A DNA stretch of 7,531 bases from assembly GCA_017390125.1 (NCBI GenBank), contig JAFPCT010000067.1:1-7531 (forward strand), written 5' to 3'. The stretch is from Treponema sp. (GTDB lineage: Bacteria > Spirochaetota > Spirochaetia > Treponematales > Treponemataceae). The position numbers and the translations under genes were made by a program. This document shows positions 1 to 6,394 of this stretch, piece by piece. The notes beneath the pieces were generated by a model. That model made no database searches and was not told where the DNA came from. It saw only the letters and a list, made by a program, of their open reading frames with translations. The first letter of the stretch is position 1; every line of letters begins with the position of its first letter.

Positions 1-159
1 ATTGATGAAGTCTGCACCACCCATGGCTCCGCCTGGGTGTCCGCTTTTGGCTTTCTCTACTGCAGCTGCGGCGAGGATGCGGATGTTATCCGCCGAAAAA
101 ACATTTCCGTAAACATATTTTTTTTCAATTAGATTCAGGCGGCACGGAAGATTTTTCAT
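1..159 (-). CDS. tkt: Transketolase, N-terminal fragment (3' part beyond window)
   Basis: Transketolase is the thiamine-diphosphate enzyme of the non-oxidative pentose phosphate pathway that moves two-carbon ketol units between sugar phosphates in the cytosol. Reading the minus strand from ATG at 159 to the window edge gives 53 codons without a stop. From visible residue 24 the translation runs DNIRILAAAAVEKAKSGHPG and continues GAMGGADFIN, the signature N-terminal helix and SGHPG loop of the family (SGHPG at 39-43, conserved His at 41; the equivalent in E. coli TktA is His26). The first ~22 residues (MKNLPCRLNL...) do not look like a transketolase and make the protein about 15 residues longer than E. 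coli TktA at this end. The only in-frame ATG is at 159, since a stop codon lies at 169-171, so this start is provisional; a frameshift near 96-101 is an alternative. The gene diverges from ettA. The family call is strong, the exact start weak. Confidence 0.88.
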   Translation of the reverse strand, partial: MKNLPCRLNLIEKKYVYGNVFSADNIRILAAAAVEKAKSGHPGGAMGGADFIN

Positions 160-200
160 ATTTCCGGCTCATTCCACGCAACTTTAACAAAGCATCAACT

Positions 201-213
201 CTTTTCCGAAAAG
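201..213. repeat. 13-bp palindrome in the divergent tkt/ettA region
   Basis: CTTTTCCGAAAAG is a perfect inverted repeat with 6-base arms around one central base. It lies 42 bases upstream of the provisional tkt start and upstream of the candidate ettA promoter. It has the size and symmetry of a dimeric repressor site, but I recognise no specific regulator motif, and AT-rich intergenic DNA yields such palindromes by chance. Confidence 0.35.
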
Positions 214-251
214 ACATATCTTTTTATTTATGTAGCAACGCAAAGCCTTTT

Positions 252-282
252 TTGACAAAAAACTTTCGTTTGCGAATTTAAT
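252..282 (+). promoter_or_regulatory. Candidate sigma-70 promoter for ettA
   Basis: A perfect -35 hexamer TTGACA lies at 252-257. The best-placed -10 is TTTAAT at 277-282 (five of six consensus bases) with a 19-base spacer, slightly longer than the usual 17. Transcription would start near 289-291 and leave a leader of about 115 bases before ettA. The -35 is convincing; the -10 choice is not certain. Confidence 0.5.
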
Positions 283-309
283 TTTAAAATGCGGAAATAT
301 CCCTTTGAA
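281..309 (-). promoter_or_regulatory. Candidate sigma-70 promoter for tkt
   Basis: Read on the minus strand, TTCAAA (304-309, four of six consensus bases) and TAAAAT (281-286, five of six) are separated by exactly 17 bases. Transcription would start near 274 and give a leader of about 115 bases before the provisional tkt ATG. Its -10 element overlaps the proposed -10 of the ettA promoter by two bases, so the two promoters could not be occupied at once. Confidence 0.35.
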
Positions 310-361
310 CTGCCTATAGAATACATCTGTTTTTTCAGTTAATATTCTTTTATCGGAAATA

Positions 362-374
362 CGCAGCGTCTGCG
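362..374 (+). promoter_or_regulatory. Small hairpin in the ettA leader
   Basis: CGCAG, the loop CGT and CTGCG form a perfect GC-rich 5-base stem with a 3-base loop, ending 20 bases before the AAGGA ribosome binding site of ettA. It has no following T-run and so is not an intrinsic terminator. It could stabilise the 5' end of the mRNA or modulate ribosome access, but no function is shown. Confidence 0.4.
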
Positions 375-394
375 ACTCAAATCAATCACACAAT

Positions 395-399
395 AAGGA
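395..399 (+). promoter_or_regulatory. Ribosome binding site of ettA
   Basis: AAGGA lies 7 bases before the ATG at 407, within an otherwise A-rich leader. The spacing is optimal and supports this ATG as the ettA start. Confidence 0.75.
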
Positions 400-406
400 A
401 AAAAAC

Positions 407-2143
407 ATGGCAAAAACATTCGATGACAAAAAAATCATATACACTATGGATCGTGTGACACGCGCTTACGGAACAAAGACTGTTTTGAAGGACGTGAGCA
501 TCTCTTACTACTACGGTGCAAAAATCGGTGTTATCGGTGCAAACGGTTCGGGAAAATCTTCACTTTTTAAGATTCTTGCCGGCGTAGACAAGGATTTTGC
601 AGGAGAGACAACACTTGCCCCTGGATACACAATCGGTTATCTGGAACAGGAACCATATCTCGAGCCTGGCAAAACCGTAATGGAATGTGTAAAGGAAGGC
701 GTAAAAGAAATCACTGACCTTCTTGCAGAATTTGACAAAATTAACGAAGCCTTCGGCGATCCGGAGGCAGACATTGACAAGCTCTGTGCCCGCCAGGGAG
801 AAGTTCAGGAAAAGCTTGATGCACTTGATGCTTGGAATCTGGACAACAACCTTGAGCTTGCAATGGACGCGCTCCGCTGTCCGCCGGCAGATCAGGTTGT
901 AGATGTTCTTTCCGGAGGTGAACGCCGCCGAGTTGCGCTCTGCCGCCTTTTGCTCCAGAAACCGGACATCCTTCTCCTGGACGAACCTACAAACCATCTG
1001 GACGCCGAAACTGTTGCATGGCTCGAAAAACATCTCCACGACTATCCTGGAACAGTTATCGCCATTACTCATGACCGCTACTTCCTTGACGAAGTTGCAG
1101 GCTGGATCCTTGAGCTTGACCGCGGAGAAGGCTATCCGTTCAAGGGAAACTACTCAAGCTGGCTTGAGCAGAAGAACGCGCGTCTTGCACAGGAAAACAA
1201 GAATGAATCTGCCCGACAGAAAGAAATTCAGCGGGAATTGGAATGGATTCACATGGGCGCAAAAGGACGTCAGGCAAAGCACAAGGAGCACATCACCCGC
1301 TACAACGAACTCATGAGCCAGGAATCAAAGAAACAGCTCAAGGATACTCAGATTTCAATTCCGGCCGGTCCGCGACTGGGAGGCCAGGTAATTGATTTCG
1401 AAGGAGTTTCAAAATCATTCGGCGACAAGCTGCTTTTTGAAAACCTTGACGTACACATTCCTGCTGGTGCAATCGTGGGAATCGTTGGTCCTAACGGTGC
1501 CGGTAAAACAACACTCTTCAAGATGATCGTTGACGCGGCCGGACTTCCGGGCGGAGAAAAACCGGACAGCGGCGAAATCAAAGTAGGAAAAACTGTAAAG
1601 CTGGTTTACGTTGACCAGATGCGAAGCGGACTTGATGAAAACAAAACTGTCTACGAAACATTGGGCGGCGGAGCAGACTTGATTAAACTTGGTGCTGTTG
1701 ACGAAAAAGGCCGTGCCCTTGAAGGCGGTGTCCGCGAGGTAAATGCCCATGCATACTGCGGCTGGTTCAACTTTTCCGGCCCGGATCAGAATAAAAAGGT
1801 CAGCGTACTTTCCGGCGGTGAAAAGAACCGCCTGAACCTTGGAATGATGCTCAAGGAAGCTGGAAACGTGCTTTTGTTCGACGAACCTACTAACGACCTT
1901 GATGTTGAGACAGTACGAGCCCTTGAAGAAGCTCTTGAAGACTTTGCCGGATGCGCAATGGTCGTAAGCCACGACCGCTGGTTCCTTGACCGAATCTGTA
2001 CCCACATCCTTGCTTTTGAAAACAATTCGGAAGTCCGCTTCTTTGAAGGAAACTGGAGCGAATACGCTGAATGGAAGAAAGAGCAGTTCGGCGAGGACGC
2101 AAGCGTTCCAAAGCGCGTTCAGTACAGAAAGCTCAGCAGATAG
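407..2143 (+). CDS. ettA: Energy-dependent translational throttle protein EttA (ABC-F ATPase)
   Basis: EttA is a soluble ABC-F protein that binds the ribosomal E site and gates entry into elongation according to the ATP/ADP ratio. The 578-residue product has two ABC domains and no membrane segment. Domain 1 has Walker A GANGSGKS (44-51), an arm insertion (~95-145), signature LSGGE (168-172), Walker B with Asp192/Glu193 and switch His222. The P-site tRNA-interaction linker spans ~243-323 and begins with the EttA-typical GNYSSWLEQK. Domain 2 has Walker A GPNGAGKT (361-368), signature LSGGE (468-472), Asp492/Glu493 and switch His522. Long stretches match E. coli EttA (555 residues), which separates it from Uup and resistance ABC-F proteins. 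The extra length is mainly ~6 residues at the N terminus, ~6 near 375-385 and ~12 near 430-448 in domain 2. All ATPase residues are intact. It has its own promoter region and no downstream partner on its strand. Confidence 0.96.
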   Translation: MAKTFDDKKIIYTMDRVTRAYGTKTVLKDVSISYYYGAKIGVIGANGSGKSSLFKILAGVDKDFAGETTLAPGYTIGYLEQEPYLEPGKTVMECVKEGVKEITDLLAEFDKINEAFGDPEADIDKLCARQGEVQEKLDALDAWNLDNNLELAMDALRCPPADQVVDVLSGGERRRVALCRLLLQKPDILLLDEPTNHLDAETVAWLEKHLHDYPGTVIAITHDRYFLDEVAGWILELDRGEGYPFKGNYSSWLEQKNARLAQENKNESARQKEIQRELEWIHMGAKGRQAKHKEHITRYNELMSQESKKQLKDTQISIPAGPRLGGQVIDFEGVSKSFGDKLLFENLDVHIPAGAIVGIVGPNGAGKTTLFKMIVDAAGLPGGEKPDSGEIKVGKTVKLVYVDQMRSGLDENKTVYETLGGGADLIKLGAVDEKGRALEGGVREVNAHAYCGWFNFSGPDQNKKVSVLSGGEKNRLNLGMMLKEAGNVLLFDEPTNDLDVETVRALEEALEDFAGCAMVVSHDRWFLDRICTHILAFENNSEVRFFEGNWSEYAEWKKEQFGEDASVPKRVQYRKLSR

Positions 2144-2149
2144 GGCTTT

Positions 2150-2890
2150 TTACATCGAAAGTATACTTTTCACTTCTTGAGTGTAATTTCCAGGTGAATC
2201 GTATACCACAAGAGGCTTTTCCACGGTTATGCGTGGATTTGCCAGTTTTTTTGCTTCAATCAAAACCATGTTCGGCTCTTTGTCCGCGAATGGATGAACG
2301 AGCCTCATGCGCTTAGGTTCAAGATTATGTTTTGAGAGCGTAGTAATTATCTCTGCAAGCCGGAACGGGCGGTGAATCATATAGAATCTGCCCTGAGGCT
2401 TCAGGAGATATTCCGCGGCGGATACAACGTCATCCAGAGTGCAAAGCACCTCATGGCGGGCAATAGCCTTGCTGTCCGAAGGATTCTGCCTGCCATGCTG
2501 GCTTATCATGTAAGGCGGATTTGAAGTTACCGCATCAGCCTTTGCCTTCGGAAAAAGTTCCCCAACCTTCCTTACGTCTCCGTTCACAATGTTGACCCTG
2601 CTTTCCAAACCGTTCATGCAGACACTGCGGGCTGCCATATCAGCACATTCAGGCTGTATTTCAAGCCCGGTAATATTTTTCAATCTTGGAGAAGAAGCAA
2701 GCAGCAGGGGGATTATTCCGTTTCCTGTGCACAAGTCGTATATAACGTCATCGTTTCTGACCTCAACGTAATTGGCAAGCAGGACGGCATCAATGCCAAA
2801 ACAGAAGCGCTTTTTATCCTGGATGATCTTAAAGCCGTTCTGTTTCAATGTTTCAGTAACTTCATTTTCACAAGGGACAGTGTTTTCCAT
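2150..2890 (-). CDS. trmN6: TrmN6-type tRNA (adenine-N6)-methyltransferase
   Basis: This is a 246-residue cytosolic class I SAM-dependent methyltransferase of the YfiC/TrmN6 family. In E. coli that enzyme makes m6A37 next to the anticodon of tRNA1-Val. A substrate-pocket segment FGIDAVLLANY (31-41) precedes the SAM-binding glycine loop DLCTGNGIIP (52-61). The acidic ribose contact is at Glu77 and an adenine-contact Asp at 105. The catalytic NPPY motif (124-127) marks N6-adenine or N5-glutamine methylation. Length and start fit the family. No Shine-Dalgarno site precedes the ATG, which follows the HD-GYP stop by only 5 bases, so translation is probably coupled to that gene. It is the last gene of the minus-strand cluster and converges on ettA with a 6-base gap. 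The family call is strong; the exact tRNA target and position in this organism are inferred, and a related protein or rRNA methyltransferase role is less likely. Confidence 0.85.
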   Translation of the reverse strand: MENTVPCENEVTETLKQNGFKIIQDKKRFCFGIDAVLLANYVEVRNDDVIYDLCTGNGIIPLLLASSPRLKNITGLEIQPECADMAARSVCMNGLESRVNIVNGDVRKVGELFPKAKADAVTSNPPYMISQHGRQNPSDSKAIARHEVLCTLDDVVSAAEYLLKPQGRFYMIHRPFRLAEIITTLSKHNLEPKRMRLVHPFADKEPNMVLIEAKKLANPRITVEKPLVVYDSPGNYTQEVKSILSM

Positions 2891-2895
2891 TTCGA

Positions 2896-4140
2896 TTACT
2901 TAGTATATATGTGAAGAACCCTTTCTGTCTCGTCCCTTGTATCAAGGAAAAGCTGGGCAAGTACAGGGTCAAAATGACTGCCTGACTCTTCCTGAATGAT
3001 TCTGAAGGCTTTGTCCTGGGACATAGGCTCCTTATAGCATCTTGGTGAGACAAGGGCATCAAATACGTCGGCAATGGCCATAAGCCTTGCGCTTATCGGA
3101 ATTTCTGTGCCCTGCAGGCCGTAAGGATATCCCTTTCCGTCCCAGCGCTCATGGTGGTAGGTCGCCACGTCAGAAGCAATCGCAACGTATTCCTTATCCT
3201 CAGAGACGCCGATTACCTCGTTGATGATTCGTCCGCCTTCAATCGCGTGAAGTTTCATCTGCTCAAATTCTTCCGGAGTAAGCTTTCCCGGCTTTTTAAG
3301 GACAGTGTCAGAAACAACGATTTTTCCAATGTCATGCATAGGAGCGGCCCGCCTTACAACCTCTATGAATTCTTCCGTAATTACGTCTGTATAGATTCCA
3401 TGCTCCATTGCCTTCCGGGCGAGAATCTCCACATAGGCACTGGTTCTCTGGATGTGGTCGCCGGTATCTGCGTCACGGTTTTCTACAAGGCTGGCAAGAC
3501 TGTTGATGATGTGGTTTTGCAAAGCCAGACGCCGCTTACCTTCTTTATCTGCCTCAATAGTTTTCTCAAGAATCTTAATCTGCAGGCTTTTTTGAATCGC
3601 CTGCAAGAAGAACGCAAAGATGAACAGAATGCAGCAGATGACGAACATCGTAAGGGAAATGTTCACCGCCTTTATGACTGTTATAATGTGGTCCGCAATT
3701 TCATACTTTGGCAGAATCCTGGTTTCAATGCATTCAAATACTATGAAACCTGTATAACCCAGCATCTGGAAAATAATCTGAAGCAGAAAATGCCTTTCAA
3801 AAGTAACAACAGGAATGACACCCATCAGCAGGATGAAAAAGTGGAAGGATGAATTTCCGCCCAGATAGTAGTCTGCAAGAATCTGATGAGCAACAACCTC
3901 GGCAAAGGCAATGATGTAAGGAACGAGGAAAGATTTCAGTCTACTTTCAACCAGCAAAAGACACAGAAAAACCGTTATGCTTATGAAATTGAAATAGAAC
4001 ATAGGCATGACGCCCAAGGCCTTGAAAACAAAGAGAAAAACAAGATGATATACAAAGGCAAAAATGACAGTGATTATCGAGATAATTCTTGTATGTCTGA
4101 GCTCTATAAGAGCCTTGCCGAAATGCTCCAGAAAATTCAT
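2896..4140 (-). CDS. Membrane-anchored HD-GYP c-di-GMP phosphodiesterase
   Basis: HD-GYP enzymes hydrolyse the second messenger c-di-GMP and so influence motility, adhesion and surface behaviour. The 414-residue protein starts with about six hydrophobic helices (~18-40, 45-64, 69-88, 98-113, 116-137, 150-180), with no signal peptide and no receiver or PAS domain. A charged, probably coiled-coil linker (~181-205) leads to a complete HD-GYP domain (~208-400). Expected metal and catalytic residues are present: His229 in GDHIQR, His269-Asp270 in MHDIGK, His298, the His329-His330 pair, GYP at 337-339 and Asp358 in IADVFDAL. It should therefore be active, with the catalytic domain in the cytosol. 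What the membrane part senses is unknown. The gene follows the dehydrogenase by 11 bases and precedes trmN6 by 5. Its ribosome binding site is a pure G tract. Activity on cGAMP instead of c-di-GMP is possible but less common. Confidence 0.95.
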   Translation of the reverse strand: MNFLEHFGKALIELRHTRIISIITVIFAFVYHLVFLFVFKALGVMPMFYFNFISITVFLCLLLVESRLKSFLVPYIIAFAEVVAHQILADYYLGGNSSFHFFILLMGVIPVVTFERHFLLQIIFQMLGYTGFIVFECIETRILPKYEIADHIITVIKAVNISLTMFVICCILFIFAFFLQAIQKSLQIKILEKTIEADKEGKRRLALQNHIINSLASLVENRDADTGDHIQRTSAYVEILARKAMEHGIYTDVITEEFIEVVRRAAPMHDIGKIVVSDTVLKKPGKLTPEEFEQMKLHAIEGGRIINEVIGVSEDKEYVAIASDVATYHHERWDGKGYPYGLQGTEIPISARLMAIADVFDALVSPRCYKEPMSQDKAFRIIQEESGSHFDPVLAQLFLDTRDETERVLHIYTK

Positions 4141-4152
4141 CTCTACCCCCCC
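4141..4152 (-). promoter_or_regulatory. G-tract ribosome binding site of the HD-GYP gene
   Basis: On the minus strand the spacer reads TAG, then six more Gs, then TAGAG and ATG, so a seven-G run (4146-4152) begins at the last base of the upstream stop codon. GGGGG can pair with the CCUCC of 16S rRNA using one central G-U wobble, and the run ends 5 bases before the ATG. It is therefore the likely Shine-Dalgarno site despite its atypical composition. A change in tract length would alter the pairing register and spacing. Confidence 0.6.
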
Positions 4153-4991
4153 TATTTCAGACGGAAAATCTGCTTTTTCAGATAATCCAAAAAACTGTCA
4201 GAGAATACCTTGGCGGCAAAAACAAAACGCTTTGAAAATTTTCCTACAGGGTAGCGCAGCCGCGGATGAGAAGCACAACAGGCTTCTTCTATTTTCTCAG
4301 AAATCTTGCTCGCTTTTGAGATGAGCTTTTTGTTTTCATAAAATTTTTCGTAGAATTCAGCAGTACTGCCGCCGGACTGCTCATACACAGTTCCTGTTGA
4401 ATGAGCGCGGATTCCTTTTGCGGCAATTATGCCCCAGTTGGTTCCTGTAAGTCCTGGCTCAATGATGACTACTTTTATTCCGAACTGCGCGACCTCAAGT
4501 CTGAGTGCATCACTGAGGGCTTCCACGCTGTATTTTGAAGCATGATACCATCCCAGGCAAGGACTTGAAAAAAGCCCCGCAACAGAAGAAATGTTTATGA
4601 TTCTGACGGAATGCTGCTCCCTCATATGGGGAATTACAAGCTGACTCATGCGCATAAGCCCGAACACGTTCACTTCGAACTGCTCTTTTGCTTCATTAAT
4701 GGAAATGTTTTCCAGACAGCCGCCCAAGCCGTAGCCGGCATTATTTACGAGGATATCTATTCTGCCTTCATTTTTTATGACAGTCTGTACACAGTGCTCT
4801 ATTGAGCAGTTGTCATTCAAATCCAAAAAAACAGAATGACCGCCTGCTGACTCCAGCCTGTCAAGAAGCTCTGTCCGTCGGGCTGCTCCATAAACAATGC
4901 AACCTTTTTTCAAAAGCCGCAAAGCCGTATCAAACCCGATCCCGGAAGACGCGCCTGTAATAAGAACAACCTTTCCCTGATCAACACTCAT
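4152..4991 (-). CDS. Short-chain dehydrogenase/reductase (classical SDR)
   Basis: This is a 279-residue NAD(P)H-dependent oxidoreductase with a Rossmann fold, expected in the cytosol. The sequence shows the nucleotide-binding TGASSGIG (12-19), Arg38-Arg39 after strand 2 (which favours NADPH), Asp57 near the adenine, NNAG (83-86), and the catalytic tetrad Asn108, Ser136, Tyr149 and Lys153 (YHASK), followed by EPG (178-180). The extended C-terminal part, with an RYPVG motif near 246-250 and a lysine-rich end, resembles the 17-beta-hydroxysteroid-dehydrogenase-like or ketoreductase SDR group. The substrate cannot be read from the sequence. The start is well fixed because an in-frame TAA (4995-4997) lies two codons upstream. 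No Shine-Dalgarno site is present, and a TATAAT box sits immediately upstream, suggesting leaderless initiation. It follows the MATE gene by 44 bases and precedes the HD-GYP gene by 11. Confidence 0.93.
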   Translation of the reverse strand: MSVDQGKVVLITGASSGIGFDTALRLLKKGCIVYGAARRTELLDRLESAGGHSVFLDLNDNCSIEHCVQTVIKNEGRIDILVNNAGYGLGGCLENISINEAKEQFEVNVFGLMRMSQLVIPHMREQHSVRIINISSVAGLFSSPCLGWYHASKYSVEALSDALRLEVAQFGIKVVIIEPGLTGTNWGIIAAKGIRAHSTGTVYEQSGGSTAEFYEKFYENKKLISKASKISEKIEEACCASHPRLRYPVGKFSKRFVFAAKVFSDSFLDYLKKQIFRLK

Positions 4992-4998
4992 AAGTTAC

Positions 4999-5028
4999 AT
5001 TATAAGCATAAATCAGGAAATTAAACAA
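4999..5028 (-). promoter_or_regulatory. Candidate internal promoter for the SDR gene
   Basis: A perfect TATAAT (4999-5004, minus) lies in the 44-base gap after the MATE gene. TTGTTT (5023-5028) is a weak -35 at an 18-base spacing, and a TG dinucleotide sits just upstream of the -10, one base off the extended -10 position. The distance predicts a start at 4991-4992, on or beside the A of the SDR ATG. This would give a separate transcript for the last three genes of the cluster. Confidence 0.55.
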
Positions 5029-5035
5029 ATTTTTT

Positions 5036-6376
5036 TCAGCTTTTTTCAACAACAGATTTTCCGCGCCACAAGCCCAATTTCCAGCGGCCAATTACAATGA
5101 GGGCACGAAGGACTTCGTCGGCAGCCATGGAAATCCATACGCCCACCAGCCCCATCTTAAGGTATATTCCCAGGAACCATGAGAACAGAACGGAAACGCC
5201 CCACATGGAGCAGATGCCCAGCAGGGTCGGGAAAACTACGTCGCCGGAAGCCCTCATGCTCTGGATTATCACAAGGTTTACGCAGCGCCCGGCTTCCAGG
5301 AAGACAGCTATAAACATTACTTTGCTGCCCAGGCTTACTATATTCTCATCTTCCGTAAACAGCTTCAGGGAATGGGGAGAAAGAAGCCAGTTGAGCATTG
5401 CCACGGAAACGGAGACTATGATTGCTATGAAAAGAGATTTCCAGACCCGTCTGTATGCAAAGTCGTAGTCATCCCTTCCGATGGCATGACCGGTAATGAT
5501 GGCTGTCGCACCGGCCATTGCATTTGAATATACAAGGGAAAAACCCGTAAGGATGGAGCAGAATATTTTTGCCGTAAGCGGAACAGCTCCCATCGTGTTT
5601 ACAAAAGCACTTATAAGAATCTGGGCTATGTTGTACGAAATGTTTTCGCCGGCAGTAGGAATTCCAAGCTTGATCAGTTTTTTTAAAAGCGAGAAAGGAA
5701 ACGGGTTGATGTATTTCAGGGAAATGCGGCCCTTTATTACCACATAGAAAAATATGAATCCGCTGAACATTCCAAGAATGCGGCTTGCACAAGTTGAAAT
5801 CGCAACGCCGCGGATTCCCAGATTCAAAGATGAAAATGATCCGTAAAGGAACAGATAATTTCCCAAAATGTTGAACAGGTTCATTCCGATTGCGATTACA
5901 AGCCCCAGCAGAGTATTCTTGTTGCAGTTGAAAATCTGCGAAAAGGTACTTGTAATTGCAACGGCAAACAGGGAATAACCTGTTATCTGCATGTAGGCTG
6001 CGGCATCAGCGGTCATATTTTCCGGGACACGCATTGCCAGAAGAAGGGGCACCCTGAGCAGAATAATCAGGGCGCTTACAATAAGGCTCAGCCCCAGATT
6101 AAAGGCAATGGACAGGGTGTATATCTGGTTCATATGAGACATTTTCCCTGCCCCAAGATACTGCGCGGAAACGACTCCGGTAGCACTTGCAACAATCGAA
6201 AAGGCAAGTGCCAGGAAATTCATTATCTGATTTGCATTTCCCAGCGCACCTACTGCCGTTTTTGAATAATGGCTCATCATTGCGGTATCCACATAGCCCA
6301 GGGCCATGGCAAGCAGGATCTGAAAGAAAATTGGCCAGGCAAGTGAAAATACCGAAATGTTTTTGTTCTGTTCCAT
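5036..6376 (-). CDS. MATE family multidrug/cation antiporter
   Basis: MATE proteins are inner-membrane antiporters that expel cationic drugs, dyes or metabolites in exchange for Na+ or H+. The 446-residue product is the usual family length and very hydrophobic, consistent with 12 helices in two homologous six-helix halves (about 1-215 and 225-440). Typical features are GYVDTAMMSH near the first helix (Asp30 of the N-lobe), LGNANQ (45-50) and SAQYLGAGK (70-78). In the C-lobe the conserved segment starting EAGRCVNLV (361-369) and continuing MRASGDVVFP (374-383) is present, followed by GVWISMAADEVLRALI near 412-427. This favours the NorM-like branch over DinF or polysaccharide flippases. The substrate is unknown. 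The start has an AGGGA site 5 bases upstream, and the gene follows the pullulanase by 18 bases. The short gap suggests cotranscription with the pullulanase, with no obvious functional link. Confidence 0.94.
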   Translation of the reverse strand: MEQNKNISVFSLAWPIFFQILLAMALGYVDTAMMSHYSKTAVGALGNANQIMNFLALAFSIVASATGVVSAQYLGAGKMSHMNQIYTLSIAFNLGLSLIVSALIILLRVPLLLAMRVPENMTADAAAYMQITGYSLFAVAITSTFSQIFNCNKNTLLGLVIAIGMNLFNILGNYLFLYGSFSSLNLGIRGVAISTCASRILGMFSGFIFFYVVIKGRISLKYINPFPFSLLKKLIKLGIPTAGENISYNIAQILISAFVNTMGAVPLTAKIFCSILTGFSLVYSNAMAGATAIITGHAIGRDDYDFAYRRVWKSLFIAIIVSVSVAMLNWLLSPHSLKLFTEDENIVSLGSKVMFIAVFLEAGRCVNLVIIQSMRASGDVVFPTLLGICSMWGVSVLFSWFLGIYLKMGLVGVWISMAADEVLRALIVIGRWKLGLWRGKSVVEKS

Positions 6377-6381
6377 AAATG

Positions 6382-6386
6382 TCCCT
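6382..6386 (-). promoter_or_regulatory. Ribosome binding site of the MATE gene
   Basis: AGGGA on the minus strand lies 5 bases before the ATG at 6376, inside the 18-base gap after the pullulanase stop. It supports this ATG as the MATE start. Confidence 0.6.
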
Positions 6387-6394
6387 AGAGTAAT

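Noticed and set aside
1..132. Open plus-strand frame of 43 codons ending at TAG 130-132, possibly the 3' end of a gene
   Set aside because: The opposite strand in the same codon register encodes the unmistakable transketolase N terminus, so this is its shadow.
903..1316. 137-codon plus-strand ORF in another frame of ettA
   Set aside because: It is a frame shadow of the region encoding the first signature, Walker B and linker of EttA.
1415..2005. 196-codon minus-strand ORF inside ettA
   Set aside because: It is antisense to highly conserved EttA coding sequence and resembles no known protein.
2158..2169. Palindrome AAAGTATACTTT as a bidirectional terminator
   Set aside because: Its stem is short and AT-rich, it lies inside trmN6 coding sequence, and neither side has the uninterrupted T-run needed for intrinsic termination.
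3151..3852. 233-codon plus-strand ORF antisense to the HD-GYP gene
   Set aside because: It lies wholly within a gene with complete motifs on the other strand. Its translation has no recognisable domain, and no ribosome binding site is evident.
5031..5046. T-runs at 5030-5036 and 5041-5046 as a terminator after the MATE gene
   Set aside because: On the MATE-coding (minus) strand these are A-runs, and no stem precedes them.
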